Assembly: GCF_002812125.1 (NCBI RefSeq)
Contig: NZ_NPDQ01000003.1
Span: 62,001-126,000 of the forward strand
DNA: 64,000 nt
Origin: Leptospira brenneri
Lineage (GTDB): Bacteria; Spirochaetota; Leptospiria; Leptospirales; Leptospiraceae
Direction: 5' to 3'
Numbering within the stretch: the stretch's first letter is position 1; every line of letters starts with the position of its first letter. A program made the translations under genes and the position numbers. Positions 45,832 to 57,181 of this stretch are shown in pieces. Under the pieces are notes generated by a model. It worked only from the letters and a program-made list of their open reading frames with translations, was not told the DNA's origin and did not search any database.

Positions 45832-47136
45832 ATGGTGGAATCGATTTTTAATTCAAACAATCCCGCGAAGGCTCGAAGCAAGGAATTTCGACGTCCCAAA
45901 GAACCAATCCTAATCATCGAGGATAAAAAGGAAAACCAAGTCCTACTCGAAGCGATTTGTAAACGAATTGGAATGGAAGCCGAGATTGCGGAAGACGGCA
46001 AAATTGCCCTTGAAATGGCATCCTCTAGACCATATAGCCTCTATTTGGTGGATTTGATGATGCCTGTGATGGATGGGAAAACATTCATTCTAGAAAGAAA
46101 AAAAATAGAACCCACTGCTGTTTTTATTGTACAAACAGCGATTGACCAAACAGAAGAGATTATAGAAGTGATGAAACTCGGAGTCTACGATTACCTTTTA
46201 AAACCTCTTCATGTAGAAATTGTTTCTGATCGTATTGAAAAAGCATTAGAATACGTCTATTTAAAGAGAATGGAGTCTCTTCTTATTGATGAAGAATCAA
46301 AAGAATTAAAAAGCCAATTGGAATGGCTAAACTACAAAGAATCTCACAGAAAGACAAACGAAGTTAACTCGGAACTTTATTCCATCTTAAACTTAAAAAC
46401 AACCTTAATGCAAGGCTCTGGACTCGGGGCGATGTCAACGATTATTGATTCCATCCAACAAATCAAAATCAATCAAGGGAATGATTATCTGATTAGTAAA
46501 GAGTTCTGGGATTTGTTATTTGAAAATCATGAACACAACATGGCGATGATGTCAGGACTTGATCTCGCAGTCGATATCATCCAAAACAATAAAGGTTTGA
46601 CACGAAAAAAAAGCGAAGAACTATTAGGAATCTTGCCTTCTCTTGTTGAAGAATTTAAAAACGAAATTGAAGAACGAGAGATTAAGGTAAATTTACCTGT
46701 AGTCAAACAATCAGTTTATCTTGATTTTGATATGGAATCAATGAGAGTTGCCATCCATGAAATCATTACAAATGGACTGAAATATTCCAAAAAAAAATCT
46801 CACTTTGATGTTTTTGTAACTTTTGTTGACGGTTATTTCTGTTTGTCTGCAAAAAACAATATTGTTGAAGATGAATATGCAAGACAACTAACCCACTCCG
46901 AAAAAAGATTAATCGAACCATTTTACCGTATTCATCCACCTGTTGAAAGTTTCTACTCAAAAGAAAAATTCAGTTTGGGACTTGGATTAACAATGGTTGA
47001 TTTTATCCTTCACAGACACAACGGAATGTTTTTCATTCGAAACGCAATCGATCATACAACAGAAGTAAAAGCTGACTGTATCATTGCTGAAATATTTTTA
47101 CCAATCCAAAACAACAAGGAAACCAACCATGAATAG
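45832..47136 (+). CDS. REC-HATPase hybrid response regulator
   Basis: A 434-residue protein. The N-terminal receiver domain has the acidic pocket (ILIIEDKKEN) and phosphorylated Asp74 (YLVDLMMPVMDG), with Lys in YDYLLKPLHVEIV. A helical middle follows (~residues 140-310). The end is a HATPase_c-like fold (N box HEIITNGLKYSKKK, G2-like FSLGLGLTMVDFILHRHNGM). No clear HisKA His box is visible. It may be a kinase switched by phosphorylation from its neighbour, forming a phosphorelay. It overlaps cheY by 8 bases. Confidence 0.85.
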   Translation: MVESIFNSNNPAKARSKEFRRPKEPILIIEDKKENQVLLEAICKRIGMEAEIAEDGKIALEMASSRPYSLYLVDLMMPVMDGKTFILERKKIEPTAVFIVQTAIDQTEEIIEVMKLGVYDYLLKPLHVEIVSDRIEKALEYVYLKRMESLLIDEESKELKSQLEWLNYKESHRKTNEVNSELYSILNLKTTLMQGSGLGAMSTIIDSIQQIKINQGNDYLISKEFWDLLFENHEHNMAMMSGLDLAVDIIQNNKGLTRKKSEELLGILPSLVEEFKNEIEEREIKVNLPVVKQSVYLDFDMESMRVAIHEIITNGLKYSKKKSHFDVFVTFVDGYFCLSAKNNIVEDEYARQLTHSEKRLIEPFYRIHPPVESFYSKEKFSLGLGLTMVDFILHRHNGMFFIRNAIDHTTEVKADCIIAEIFLPIQNNKETNHE

Positions 47137-47494
47137 AAAAATTCTGATCATTGATGATTCTGCGGTATTTCGCAAGATTATTTCAGTCCATTTAAAAAAC
47201 GCGAGTTTTGATTTAATCGAAGCTGGTGACGGGTTAGAAGGTTTGAAACAACTCGAAGGGAACGAAGTGGATTTGATTGTTTCCGATATGAATATGCCAA
47301 ATATGGATGGAATCAGCTTTATTAAAAAAGTAAAAGAAAATCCAAAATATAAATTCACTCCGATCATCATGTTAACAACAGAATCGCAACCAGAAAAAAA
47401 ACAACAAGGTTTGGATGCCGGAGCGAAAGCCTGGCTTACAAAACCTTTTTCCCCAGAAGAATTACTCGATACGATTTCTAAATTACTACCGTAA
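47129..47494 (+). CDS. cheY: CheY-like single-domain response regulator
   Basis: Counting from the ATG at 47129 (MNRKILIIDDSAVFRKII), 121 residues, the size of CheY. The acidic pair is in IIDDSA, phosphorylated Asp53 in LIVSDMNMPNMDG, Thr in IIMLTTESQ and Lys in AWLTKPFSPEEL. Its place just before a STAS gene and cheA makes it a CheA target; whether it binds the switch proteins FliM/FliN is inferred. Confidence 0.9.
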   Translation: MNRKILIIDDSAVFRKIISVHLKNASFDLIEAGDGLEGLKQLEGNEVDLIVSDMNMPNMDGISFIKKVKENPKYKFTPIIMLTTESQPEKKQQGLDAGAKAWLTKPFSPEELLDTISKLLP

Positions 47495-47496
47495 CC

Positions 47497-47868
47497 ATGG
47501 AACCAGTCCAAACTCTACAAACAACAAATTCAGGTTTTGAAATCAAGTGGCAGGGATACCTTACAGTACCCTTCGTCAAAGAGTGGAAAAACCTAGCAGA
47601 TGTTTGGACAAATGAAAAAGGAAAGGTCATTCATTTAGATCTAAATGGAATTCAACGAATTGATTCCGCAGGGATTCAGTTTTTAATTTATTTAAAAGAA
47701 TTAAGCCAAACGAATCACTATTCGATTCATTTGAAAAACCATTCGCTCGCTGTTCTCAAAGTTTTAGATTTACTTGGTCTCGTTAGTTTTTTTGGAGATC
47801 GAGTAAAAGTAAAAAAAGAACATTCCAATGAAGTAGAATTTCGATATGGGACAAGGAAGACCAATTAA
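47497..47868 (+). CDS. STAS-domain protein in chemotaxis operon
   Basis: A 123-residue STAS (anti-anti-sigma-like) protein. The core is VIHLDLNGIQRIDSAGIQFL, where the Ser in DSAG is the site phosphorylated in SpoIIAA-type proteins. It lies 2 bases after cheY and overlaps the cheA start by one base. STAS proteins are rare inside chemotaxis operons; it could link CheA signalling with partner switching, or bind CheA or the receptor. The partner is unknown. Confidence 0.85.
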   Translation: MEPVQTLQTTNSGFEIKWQGYLTVPFVKEWKNLADVWTNEKGKVIHLDLNGIQRIDSAGIQFLIYLKELSQTNHYSIHLKNHSLAVLKVLDLLGLVSFFGDRVKVKKEHSNEVEFRYGTRKTN

Positions 47869-50030
47869 TGGATTTAACTGAGGTTATAGATGCCTATCTA
47901 GTTGAATCCGAGGAATTCTTACGTGATATGGAGGCCATTCTCCTTCGTACCGAAGTTTCAACTCCTTCTGATGATGATTTAAATGCAATCTTTCGTGCAG
48001 TTCACACAATCAAAGGAACTGCGGGTATGTTTGGTTTTGATTCCACAGTAAAATTTACACATGTCGTGGAAAATCTTTTAGATGGCTTACGTTCTCACGA
48101 AATACCCTTTGCAGAGGGTCTCACCGAAATTTTACTAAATGCAAAAGATCATTTGTCTTATCTGGTTTTGGAAGAAACCAAAGGCAAAATCCCAGAATCC
48201 AAGGTTGTTCATGGAAATTCCATTTTGGACCAAATGAAACCTTACCTAAAAAATGATACATCGGAAAAAACAAATACCGATCCACTTCTTGCAGTTCCCT
48301 TGGAAAATAAGCCAACATTACAAACTTCAGGTTTCGGAATTCCGGCTTATCTCATTTCGTTTCGACCAAACCGCAATGTATTTTCCCAAGGATTAGATCC
48401 CATTTCGTTTATTGGATACTTAAAAAAAATCGGAACGATTCACGCTTTAAAAACAATTTCTGAAATCGCAGCCAATTTAGAAAACATCGATCCTGAATTT
48501 TGTTATTTAGGTTTTGAAATTCACTTTGTCTCCGATTCCGATTTGGAAACAGTCAGAAAGGTTTTTAATTTTATCGAAAACGACTCTTTTTTACATATAC
48601 TTCCACCTGGTGCAGGTATCCAGGATCTTTGTGATCTCTCAGGCCAACTTCCTGAGGAAGAAATTTTACTCGGTAATCTTTGGAAAGAAATTGGAATACT
48701 AACGGATGCTAGTTTAATTCAATATTTAGAAACATTAAAAACTCTGAAAACTGGAATTGAGACCAATACAAACCAACTTTCAAATTCCTTTAATTCTGTA
48801 GAACCGGTCAAAGAAACTGTAACACAAAATCCTGCTTCCCAAACAAACAAAGATACAAATAAATCTTCCACCATCAAAGTTGATTCCAAACGAATCGACA
48901 ATTTAATCAACCGAGTGGGAGAACTCGTTGTTTCCTGTGCCAATATGAACCAACTCATTGGAAATATGGAAGATTCCAATCTACAGGAATCATCCATCCT
49001 TGCAATGAGGCTTCTGAATGAAGTTAGGGAAATTTCACTCAAATTAAGAATGGTTCCCATTGGAGATAGTTTCCAAAAGTATACAAGAATTGTGAGAGAT
49101 TTAGGTAAAGAACTCGGTAAAGATATCAAACTAAGTACAGAAGGAAACGAAACCGAATTAGACAGAAATATTGTTGAGAAGTTGAGTGACCCACTCACCC
49201 ATCTTGTAAGAAATGCATGTGATCACGGTTTAGAAACACCAGAAGAAAGAGAAAAAAAAGGCAAACCAAGACAAGGTACAATTAAATTAAATGCCTTCCA
49301 TGAAGCAGGAAGTGTAGTGATTGAAATTACCGATGATGGAAACGGAATCCAAAAAGAAAAAGTTTGGCAAAAGGGACTGGATAAAGGACTCGTTTCCGGA
49401 TCCATGCCTGAGTCGGAAGATGAAATTTATAAACTCCTCTTTCATCCTGGACTTTCGACTGCTTCCCAAATCACAAATGTTTCTGGTAGAGGTGTCGGCC
49501 TAGATGTTGTTTTACAGAATATTGAATCCTTACGAGGGAATATCACAGTCAAATCGACACCGAGCCAAGGTAGTCGGTTCATTCTTCGTTTGCCTTTAAC
49601 TTTAGCCATCATAGATGGTTTTCTTGTCGAAGTTGGTAAAAACCAATTCATCATACCGATGGATATGATATTTGAATGTTTACATTTTACAGATGAAAAT
49701 AAGGCTGATGCGAACCAATTTTTTGCCCTTCGGGGTAGTTTGATTCCTTATCTCAGACTAAAAGATTATTATCCATCGGAATCAACCGGAGATTCCGTAC
49801 GCGAAAACATCGTCATTGTTAGAAACGGTGAAAAAAAAGCAGGGATCGTAGTCGAAAGACTCCTCGGAGAATACCAAACAGTAATCAAACCAATGGGATC
49901 AGTATTCCGCCATGTAAAGGGTGTTAGTGGTTCAAGTATTTTAGGAGATGGGAATGTTGCCCTAATCATTGACATACCATCGCTATTCGAACGAACCATA
50001 ACTTTAGAAAACGAAAAATTATATAAATAA
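47868..50030 (+). CDS. cheA: Chemotaxis histidine kinase CheA
   Basis: A 720-residue CheA. The HPt domain has His46 in [17 protein letters not shown] variable P2-like region follows (~130-330). The dimerisation helices are at [20 protein letters not shown]. The kinase has N box [16 protein letters not shown] and G-rich ITDDGNGIQ and GRGVGLDVV. The CheW-like regulatory domain closes the protein ([20 protein letters not shown]). It receives signals from the MCP just downstream and phosphorylates CheY and CheB. Confidence 0.96.
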   Translation: MDLTEVIDAYLVESEEFLRDMEAILLRTEVSTPSDDDLNAIFRAVHTIKGTAGMFGFDSTVKFTHVVENLLDGLRSHEIPFAEGLTEILLNAKDHLSYLVLEETKGKIPESKVVHGNSILDQMKPYLKNDTSEKTNTDPLLAVPLENKPTLQTSGFGIPAYLISFRPNRNVFSQGLDPISFIGYLKKIGTIHALKTISEIAANLENIDPEFCYLGFEIHFVSDSDLETVRKVFNFIENDSFLHILPPGAGIQDLCDLSGQLPEEEILLGNLWKEIGILTDASLIQYLETLKTLKTGIETNTNQLSNSFNSVEPVKETVTQNPASQTNKDTNKSSTIKVDSKRIDNLINRVGELVVSCANMNQLIGNMEDSNLQESSILAMRLLNEVREISLKLRMVPIGDSFQKYTRIVRDLGKELGKDIKLSTEGNETELDRNIVEKLSDPLTHLVRNACDHGLETPEEREKKGKPRQGTIKLNAFHEAGSVVIEITDDGNGIQKEKVWQKGLDKGLVSGSMPESEDEIYKLLFHPGLSTASQITNVSGRGVGLDVVLQNIESLRGNITVKSTPSQGSRFILRLPLTLAIIDGFLVEVGKNQFIIPMDMIFECLHFTDENKADANQFFALRGSLIPYLRLKDYYPSESTGDSVRENIVIVRNGEKKAGIVVERLLGEYQTVIKPMGSVFRHVKGVSGSSILGDGNVALIIDIPSLFERTITLENEKLYK

Positions 50031-50040
50031 AGAGGATGAT

Positions 50041-52386
50041 ATGAAAAATATAAAGATAAACACAAAACTGATAGTTTTTTTCCTTACGGGTTTACTATTT
50101 GTGATTTGGACATCCGCATACTCCTGGGGAACATTCACAAGTTCTTTACCCACAGAAGAAACAACCAAAGTCCAGATTCAGAAAACGGAAGCACTAAATC
50201 ATGTTTGGAATTTAAGCCAATCCACACATTCCGATCTACTCTTAATCCTCCAATCACAAGAAGTAGATAAAACTCTAGTCGCAAAACTCAAATATGATTT
50301 GGAAAAACTAAACTCCGCTTGGACAGAAATCTCTACCACTCCTACTTCCAAGGAAGAATCATCCATTCTAAGTTCTTTATCGGCAGAAAAAGATGGGTAT
50401 ATTGCAGCAGTAAAAGTTTATCTCTCTGAACCAGAAGATTCGGCTAAAAAGGAAAACCTTCGAGTTTCCTTACCATCTTTATGGAAACCATACGCGAATT
50501 CTATTTTTAAATGGAATACAGAAATCACAAAAGAAAGTATTACAAAGTTTTCACAAAGTTCTGCTTCGACAGACCTCAAACTAATCCCCATTTATATCTC
50601 TTGTGGGATTTTTTTAATCATCACAGCTTTTCTTTTGTTTTCCTTATTAAAAGGAATCGAAAAACCAATGAAAGATGCCATTCAAATCAAAACAGCATTG
50701 GATAGTGTTTCTACAAATGTGATGATTGCTGATTTGGATTTAAATGTTGTTTATATGAACAAATCAATTCATGCAATGTTTGCAAAATCTGAAAGCGAAA
50801 TCAAAACCCAAATTCGAAACTTTTCATTAAAAGATTTAATGGGAAGTAATATTGATGGGTATCACAAAGATCCAAGCCACCAAAGAAGACTCCTAGGCAC
50901 TTTTACTTCTGAACACAAAACCAGTATCACCATGGGAAGTCGTGAATTTAATTTAATTGCAAATCCAATCATTACGGCTTCTGGAGAAAGATTGGGTAGT
51001 GTTGTGGAATGGGCTGACGTTACAGAAGCCAATGCAAACGCAAAAGCTGTTGATAGATCGCAAGCCACCATTGAATTTAATATGGAAGGAACTATTTTAA
51101 CTGCGAACGAAAATTTTCTAAAAGTAATTGGATATAGTTTGAGTGAAGTAAAAGGCCAACATCATAAAATGTTTGTTGACCCACAAGAAGCAAATTCTGA
51201 TGTTTATCGTCAATTTTGGGCAGCACTAAACCGTGGTGAATTCCAAGCAGCAGAATACAAAAGAGTTGGAAAAAATGGTAAAGAAGTTTGGTTACAAGCA
51301 ACCTATACTCCCATCATTGATGCCAATGGAAAACCATTTAAGGTTGTTAAATACGCAACAGACATCACTGAACAAAAGAAAATCACTCTCGAAACAGCTC
51401 GTATAGTAGACGATCTAGTGATTGGACTTGCTGCTTTAGAAAATGGAGACCTCACCCAACTCATTACCAATGAATACGACGGTGGATTTGCCAGACTCAG
51501 AGATTCATTTAACAATACATCTAAAAAATTGGTAGAGATCATTAACGATGTCAGAACCAATACAGATGCCCTTGTCAATGCAGCCGATGAAGTGGCCTCT
51601 ACCGCAAGCACTCTTTCCCAAGGAGCCAGTGAACAAGCAGCCTCAGTGGAAGAAACATCTGCTTCTTTGGAAGAAATGGGAGCATCCATTGACCAAAATG
51701 CAGAAAATGCAAAACAAACGGATACAATTGCTACAAAATCAGCAAAAGACGCAAAACAGGGTGGAGAGGCGGTTCGAAATACAGTTTCTGCAATGAAAGA
51801 AATTGCAGATAAAATTTCTATCATCGAAGACATTGCCTACCAAACCAACTTACTTGCATTAAACGCTGCAATCGAAGCCGCAAGAGCCGGTGAACACGGA
51901 AAAGGATTTGCCGTAGTTGCTTCTGAGGTGAGAAAACTTGCAGAACGTTCTCAAAAATCAGCCAATGAAATCGGAAGTTTGGCTGGTAGTTCCGTACAAA
52001 TTGCAGAATCTGCCGGAAAACTCATTGAAGAGATTGTCCCTGCTATCAATAAAACAGCAGACCTGGTTCAAGAAATTACCGCGGCAAGCCAAGAGCAGTC
52101 TTCGGGTGTGAACGAAGTGAACAAAGCCATGGGACAACTAGACCAAGTGTCTCAGCAATCTGCGACAGCTTCCGAAGAACTAGCAGCCATAGCAGAAGAA
52201 TTACAAGCTCAAGCAGAGAAACTTCTCTCCTCTATTAGTTTTTTCAAACTGGGAAAACAAGGAAACCTTCCGGGTGCTGTTTACGATGCAAAACTATCTA
52301 AAATAAGATCTTCCAGTCGACAAGCAGCAGCGAGTTCCAAAAAGACGGATCATTCTGACGAAACGAATAAATTCCAAAAGTATTAA
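50041..52386 (+). CDS. Methyl-accepting chemotaxis protein with two PAS domains
   Basis: A 781-residue receptor. TM1 is at ~residues 9-27 ([18 protein letters not shown]), then a ~150-residue periplasmic helical sensor, and TM2 at ~182-205 ([20 protein letters not shown]). Two cytoplasmic PAS domains follow ([15 protein letters not shown] and [20 protein letters not shown]). The signalling tip is classical ([20 protein letters not shown]). The periplasmic and PAS inputs suggest both outside and internal (possibly redox) sensing. It is encoded inside the che operon between cheA and cheW. Confidence 0.94.
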   Translation: MKNIKINTKLIVFFLTGLLFVIWTSAYSWGTFTSSLPTEETTKVQIQKTEALNHVWNLSQSTHSDLLLILQSQEVDKTLVAKLKYDLEKLNSAWTEISTTPTSKEESSILSSLSAEKDGYIAAVKVYLSEPEDSAKKENLRVSLPSLWKPYANSIFKWNTEITKESITKFSQSSASTDLKLIPIYISCGIFLIITAFLLFSLLKGIEKPMKDAIQIKTALDSVSTNVMIADLDLNVVYMNKSIHAMFAKSESEIKTQIRNFSLKDLMGSNIDGYHKDPSHQRRLLGTFTSEHKTSITMGSREFNLIANPIITASGERLGSVVEWADVTEANANAKAVDRSQATIEFNMEGTILTANENFLKVIGYSLSEVKGQHHKMFVDPQEANSDVYRQFWAALNRGEFQAAEYKRVGKNGKEVWLQATYTPIIDANGKPFKVVKYATDITEQKKITLETARIVDDLVIGLAALENGDLTQLITNEYDGGFARLRDSFNNTSKKLVEIINDVRTNTDALVNAADEVASTASTLSQGASEQAASVEETSASLEEMGASIDQNAENAKQTDTIATKSAKDAKQGGEAVRNTVSAMKEIADKISIIEDIAYQTNLLALNAAIEAARAGEHGKGFAVVASEVRKLAERSQKSANEIGSLAGSSVQIAESAGKLIEEIVPAINKTADLVQEITAASQEQSSGVNEVNKAMGQLDQVSQQSATASEELAAIAEELQAQAEKLLSSISFFKLGKQGNLPGAVYDAKLSKIRSSSRQAAASSKKTDHSDETNKFQKY

Positions 52387-52400
52387 ACTAGGATATCCAT

Positions 52401-52877
52401 ATGCAGGAACTCCAATACTTAACCTTTCTCATTTCAGAAGAACTTTTTGGTCTGGGAATCTTATACATCAAAGAAATCATTGAATTTGAATCAGTGACCC
52501 ATGTTCCCATGATGCCAGATTATATTCCTGGAGTGATCAACCTTAGGGGCAATGTAGTTCCTGTGATTGATCTCAATGCAAGATTCTACAAAAAGAAAAC
52601 CGAAACCAATCGAAAAACATGTATCATCATTACCGAAATCAATGTTGAAAATGAAATCATTGATGTAGGTCTTTTAGTTGATGCGGTGAATGAAGTGGTG
52701 GATATCACTCCTGAATCCATTGAAGAGCCACCGAGTTTTGGATCCAAAATTCGCTTAGATTTCATCCAAGGGCTTGGGAAACTAGAAAATAAATTTGTCA
52801 TCATCTTAAAAGTGAACCAAATTTTAGAACTTTCTGAGTTACAAGCCATCCAAGAAACTTCGTCCAATCTTATGTAA
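52401..52877 (+). CDS. cheW: Chemotaxis adaptor CheW
   Basis: A 158-residue CheW-domain protein (LTFLISEELFGLGILYIKEI, IPGVINLRGNVVPVIDLNAR, VGLLVDAVNEVVDI). The conserved NLRG arginine needed for receptor/CheA coupling is present. It couples the upstream MCP to CheA. It lies 14 bases after the MCP gene and overlaps the cheD start by one base. Confidence 0.95.
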   Translation: MQELQYLTFLISEELFGLGILYIKEIIEFESVTHVPMMPDYIPGVINLRGNVVPVIDLNARFYKKKTETNRKTCIIITEINVENEIIDVGLLVDAVNEVVDITPESIEEPPSFGSKIRLDFIQGLGKLENKFVIILKVNQILELSELQAIQETSSNLM

Positions 52878-53365
52878 TGGAATCACCCAGAGAAGTTATA
52901 GACCGGTATTTAAACCCAGGCGAAATTTTTTTCGGCGGTTCAACGTTTCGAGTTCGCACGCTCCTTGGATCTTGTGTTTCAATCATTCTTTGGCACCCAA
53001 CGAGACAAATTGGTGGTATGTGTCATTATCTTTTACCAACACCGGCTGAGCTCCATTCTGCAAATACACATAAATATGGAGTCGACGCTTTTACATTTTT
53101 TTTATCTGAAATCAAAAAACACCGATCTAGTCCGAAAGAATTTTATGCAAAAATTTTCGGAGGTTCCAATATGTTCTTACACGAAGAAAGAGAAATATTA
53201 AAAGATAAATCGAGTTCGCAAGTTGGAACCAGAAATGCTGATTTTGCAAAAAAGATTCTAGAGGAAAACCAAATCAAAATTATCTCAGAGGATGTTGGTG
53301 GTTCCTTATCTAGAAAGGTTTACTTTTCTGTCTGGGACGGGGAAGTTTGGGTAGAAAAAAAATAA
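52877..53365 (+). CDS. cheD: Chemoreceptor glutamine deamidase CheD
   Basis: A 162-residue CheD. The catalytic Cys is in [14 protein letters not shown] and the His in [20 protein letters not shown] and the later NVGxRN-like [12 protein letters not shown] are also family features. It deamidates receptor glutamines and is often controlled by a CheC-type protein, which is not in the window. It is one base overlapped with cheW and 4 bases before cheB. Confidence 0.94.
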   Translation: MESPREVIDRYLNPGEIFFGGSTFRVRTLLGSCVSIILWHPTRQIGGMCHYLLPTPAELHSANTHKYGVDAFTFFLSEIKKHRSSPKEFYAKIFGGSNMFLHEEREILKDKSSSQVGTRNADFAKKILEENQIKIISEDVGGSLSRKVYFSVWDGEVWVEKK

Positions 53366-53369
53366 TATT

Positions 53370-54422
53370 ATGAAAAAAATAAAAGTTTTTGTCATCGATG
53401 ATTCTGCTGTCGTAAGACAGGTATTAGCCGAAATCTTCAAAGAAGATCAGAGTTTTGAATTTTTAGGAAGTGCCTCCGACCCAATCTTTGCATTAGATAA
53501 AATGAATAATGATTGGCCCGATGTGATTGTTCTAGATATCGAGATGCCAAGAATGGATGGATTGTCTTTTTTAAAAAAAATCATGTCAGAAAGACCTACC
53601 CCGGTTGTGATTTGTTCTACTTTGACAACAGAAGGTTCTGATACCGCCATGCTTGCCATGAGCCTCGGTGCCATTGATATCATCACAAAACCCAAACTAG
53701 GTTTAAAAGATTTTTTACACGAATCTACGATCGAACTTACCGATGCCGTTGTGGCAGCCGCCGCCGTATCCTTAAAAGCGTTGCCTACCCTTGCAGATAG
53801 AAAAGAATTTTCGATTAAAACAGAAAAGAAACAAGATATCTCTCAATTACAAGCAACAGAAAAAATTGTGGCAATTGGTACCTCTACCGGAGGAACCATT
53901 GCCTTAGAAGAAGTGCTTACAAAACTTCCCAAAGACAAAACTCCGGGGATCGTAATCGTCCAACATATGCCAGAAAAGTTTACCGAAACTTTTGCCAAAC
54001 GGTTGGATTCCATTTGTGATATCAGCGTCAGAGAAGCTAAGGATGGGGACCGCGTGGTGCGAGGTCTTGCACTCATTGCCCCAGGAAACCGTCACATGAC
54101 AGTTCGAAGGTCAGGAGCTCAGTATTTTGTTGAAGTGATGGATGGACCTCTTGTGAATCGCCACAAACCTTCTGTAGATGTCTTATTTCGATCCGTCGCA
54201 AGACAGGCTGGTAAAAATTCCAAAGGAATCATCATGACAGGGATGGGAGACGATGGAGCTGCAGGACTTCATGAAATGAAAGAAGCCGGAGCAGAAACCT
54301 ACGCACAGAATGAAGAATCTTCTGTTGTGTTTGGGATGCCAAAAGAAGCAATCAAGAGAGGAGGTGTAGACCACATCCTCCCTTTAAGTGAAATCTATAA
54401 AACGATCGTGGGTTACGGTTAG
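53370..54422 (+). CDS. cheB: Chemotaxis methylesterase/response regulator CheB
   Basis: A 350-residue CheB. The receiver domain has Asp56 in [14 protein letters not shown]. The methylesterase domain has the Ser in [15 protein letters not shown], the His in [14 protein letters not shown] and the Asp in [14 protein letters not shown]. It removes receptor methyl groups for adaptation. The matching methyltransferase CheR is not in this operon. The stop abuts the stop of the convergent carboxylase gene with no gap. Confidence 0.95.
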   Translation: MKKIKVFVIDDSAVVRQVLAEIFKEDQSFEFLGSASDPIFALDKMNNDWPDVIVLDIEMPRMDGLSFLKKIMSERPTPVVICSTLTTEGSDTAMLAMSLGAIDIITKPKLGLKDFLHESTIELTDAVVAAAAVSLKALPTLADRKEFSIKTEKKQDISQLQATEKIVAIGTSTGGTIALEEVLTKLPKDKTPGIVIVQHMPEKFTETFAKRLDSICDISVREAKDGDRVVRGLALIAPGNRHMTVRRSGAQYFVEVMDGPLVNRHKPSVDVLFRSVARQAGKNSKGIIMTGMGDDGAAGLHEMKEAGAETYAQNEESSVVFGMPKEAIKRGGVDHILPLSEIYKTIVGYG

Positions 54423-57176
54423 TTAACCGAGACCCAATTCTTTCGTTACTTTTACTTTTCTAGATCGAATTTCTTCTGGAGATTCTTCCTTTAGAATTTC
54501 ATCTGGTTTGATTTTGAAAATGGGTTGTGCTTTTGTCACAATCTTTCCATCCGAATCCACCATTAAATTTTTAACAATGGTTCCACTCACTGGAGCTAGA
54601 ATTTTGTTAAACATCTTCATAACTTCAATGATGAATAGTGGTTGTCCAGCGTGGAAATGATCTCCTTCATTGATGAGTAAAGGAAGGTTTGGAGCTTCTT
54701 TTGAGTAGAACATTCCACCCATAGGAGCCACAATCTCATCCCCAGACATTTTTGGTGGAGGGTTCAAAGTTTTGATAAACGCATCTCTTGTGTCTTTGTT
54801 TTTGAACTCATCAGGAACAATCCCATCCAAGTCAGCATTCACATCCAAACCAAAGAAGTTGGATTTGATTCCGATTTTAGGAAGTAATAGTAATGTTTCA
54901 AGACCAGCTTGGAATCCATTATGACTTGCCACAGACGCATTCCAAAGTTCATCAGAAAGTGACTTCGAAGGATTTTTGCCCTTAGTTAGTGCTTCTGACA
55001 ACTCTTTCCAAGAATTAAGACCTGTGCGTGCAGACAATTCTGCATAGAATGCTTTTGCTTCGGTAAGAAGGATGGAATCGTGATCCCAAATCTTTTCAGA
55101 GCTTGCTTTCCCATCTGTTGTCTCTAAGTTCAAATAGTAATACAATGAATCTAAAAATTGAATTGGGTTCTCTGCGAAAGTTACATTATTGCCAGAACGA
55201 GTCCAAAGTTTTCCTTCAAAGTATCCCAAAAATCCACCAAGAAGGTGCGGGTTTGCTAACAAACGTTCCAAAGGACGAATGACAAGAGTCATCTTTTTGT
55301 TTAAAACTTTTTTAAGATCTGCATCCGCAGCCTTTGTTTTCTCAGACCAAAGATACTCTAAATCCAAATCATTGATGATGGATTGTAAAGCGCCAATCCC
55401 AGCCAAATAGGAAATCATAAATGCTGTAGATGGTTTAAACATCGCATCCTTACCCAAAATCCACTGGATGAGTCCATAGTGAACGAGTAAGTTAGTTTCG
55501 AGATTTTGTCCTCTAAGTTCTGTTTTGCGAAGAACGTTTCCTAAAATCTCTAAGTTTTCCGTCCTGCTATTTCCATAAGAAACAATGAGGGCTACGTTAG
55601 AATCATAAGCTCCGGCCAAGTTGTAGTGAACGAAAGCCCCAGTATCAGGGTTACGTGTACAAATCCCTTGGTCATCCCGAATTTCTTCAGGTAAAGCATT
55701 CGACCAGTTTTGGATGATTCCACCAGCATGCGGTTGGAGCGCACGGTTCGTCGCATTGATTCGAACTTCCGCACCTGATACGTTTCGAACAATCCTCTCC
55801 GGTTTCGGAACTCTTGGCCCATGGATGGAAAGAACTGCCATTGCTTCCACAAGAGAATCAATGTAAAAGATATCATTTGGATCGTTCGGATTAGTGAACT
55901 TCATTTTGTAGACCATTTCGGTCACACGGTGTTCCACCTGAATCCTTGTGTTTACTTCCATAAAGAAGAAACTATTTCCTTCTACGATACATTCAAAAGT
56001 AGAAACGGAATTCAAACGAATGGCTTTTCCAAATACTTCTGCTTGGTTTTCCATATCCTTTAAAGTTTGTACATCTTTATCAAGGATAGCAGCTTTTTTA
56101 GAATTGGAAGAACGAACGAGATCAGCTTCTTTTTGGAGTAATTCCACAGTTTGCGAAATCTCTAAAAGTTTTTGTTCATGCATCTGCAAAGAACAATCAC
56201 GACCTCCCAGTGACAAAGACCACTCCCCATTACCGATTAACTGAATTTCATTATGGCGAGTGTTTTCAATATTAAGTTCAATTAGAAAGTTCCGGTTGGA
56301 ACCAACAGCTGTGACTTTGGACTCTGCAAGGATTTCCATAACGGCTGCGTCAATTTCAGACTTCTCACCGATAACACGTTGCCCTTTTCCACCACCACCA
56401 CCGATGTATTTGAATCGGATTCGTTTGCCTGGATATTTTTTCCAAATATCTTCACAAAGAATTTCTGACTCTTTTTGTAAGTCCGGGATGGATGTGATAT
56501 CGATTGTTTTTTCGTAAGAAAGTTGGAGTAAATCCTCTGCATTGTCTTCGAGAGACCGAGCATCGTTGTAAGAAAAAGTTAAACTATTTTCTTTTGCAAC
56601 TTTAAGAAGTCCATCTTTGGAATTTCCTGTTTTCCGAAGTAAAGCAAGAGCTGTGATATTATCAACCCCTGGAGTAACGGATACATTTAGACTTCTTGCG
56701 AGTTTTTTTGCTTCGTCTTTGGCTCCGGCCCCTTTCGCAACATGAGAACTAGGTCCCATAAAAGTGATTCCAGCTTTTTCAATGGCTTCGATGAATTCTG
56801 CATCTTCTGCCATAAATCCGTAACCTGCAAAGATATGAGTGTATCCATTGTCTTTGGCAATTCCAATGATTTGGCGAATGCGTTGTTCTTTCTCTTCTTT
56901 ACCAGCTCCCATATAATCAGGAACTCGGTGGATGTTTTCTGGGAATCGGAAGTTACGAAGCTCAGGTGCCAGGGCTTTCGGATAAACGATAGAATCTTTT
57001 TCCGAAAGTAAAATTCCGTATTCTTTCACGCCAATGGAATCAAAAACATCCATGGTTTCTTTACGAACTGGACCACGGCAAACGATTAAACATTTAATGG
57101 ATTCCACACTGAAAGAACGAATCCATGCGGATTCGGACTCTTGGAACTGAATGCGTTTTAAATTCTTATCTAACAT
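54423..57176 (-). CDS. Acyl-CoA carboxylase, biotin carboxylase plus biotin carrier, divergent
   Basis: A 917-residue protein with a biotin carboxylase half (~40-560), a linker region of unknown fold (~560-800) and a C-terminal biotinyl domain with Lys854 in IIEVMKMFNKILAP. ATP-grasp features are seen (KYIGGGGGKGQRVIG, FMEVNTRIQVEHRVTEM). The usual HPGYGFLSEN motif reads FAGYGFMAEDAEF, and the ATP-grasp region has extra segments around EKTIDITSIPDLQKE. It should carboxylate its biotin with bicarbonate and hand it to the carboxyltransferase encoded 5 bases downstream in the operon order (57182-58828 precedes it). The acyl-CoA substrate (acetyl, propionyl or other) is not known. Confidence 0.87.
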   Translation of the reverse strand: MLDKNLKRIQFQESESAWIRSFSVESIKCLIVCRGPVRKETMDVFDSIGVKEYGILLSEKDSIVYPKALAPELRNFRFPENIHRVPDYMGAGKEEKEQRIRQIIGIAKDNGYTHIFAGYGFMAEDAEFIEAIEKAGITFMGPSSHVAKGAGAKDEAKKLARSLNVSVTPGVDNITALALLRKTGNSKDGLLKVAKENSLTFSYNDARSLEDNAEDLLQLSYEKTIDITSIPDLQKESEILCEDIWKKYPGKRIRFKYIGGGGGKGQRVIGEKSEIDAAVMEILAESKVTAVGSNRNFLIELNIENTRHNEIQLIGNGEWSLSLGGRDCSLQMHEQKLLEISQTVELLQKEADLVRSSNSKKAAILDKDVQTLKDMENQAEVFGKAIRLNSVSTFECIVEGNSFFFMEVNTRIQVEHRVTEMVYKMKFTNPNDPNDIFYIDSLVEAMAVLSIHGPRVPKPERIVRNVSGAEVRINATNRALQPHAGGIIQNWSNALPEEIRDDQGICTRNPDTGAFVHYNLAGAYDSNVALIVSYGNSRTENLEILGNVLRKTELRGQNLETNLLVHYGLIQWILGKDAMFKPSTAFMISYLAGIGALQSIINDLDLEYLWSEKTKAADADLKKVLNKKMTLVIRPLERLLANPHLLGGFLGYFEGKLWTRSGNNVTFAENPIQFLDSLYYYLNLETTDGKASSEKIWDHDSILLTEAKAFYAELSARTGLNSWKELSEALTKGKNPSKSLSDELWNASVASHNGFQAGLETLLLLPKIGIKSNFFGLDVNADLDGIVPDEFKNKDTRDAFIKTLNPPPKMSGDEIVAPMGGMFYSKEAPNLPLLINEGDHFHAGQPLFIIEVMKMFNKILAPVSGTIVKNLMVDSDGKIVTKAQPIFKIKPDEILKEESPEEIRSRKVKVTKELGLG

Positions 57177-57181
57177 GGAAA

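Noticed and set aside
51303..51833. 176-codon minus-strand frame inside the chemoreceptor gene
   Set aside because: Shadow of the repetitive signalling domain; Ser/Ala-rich and without independent support.
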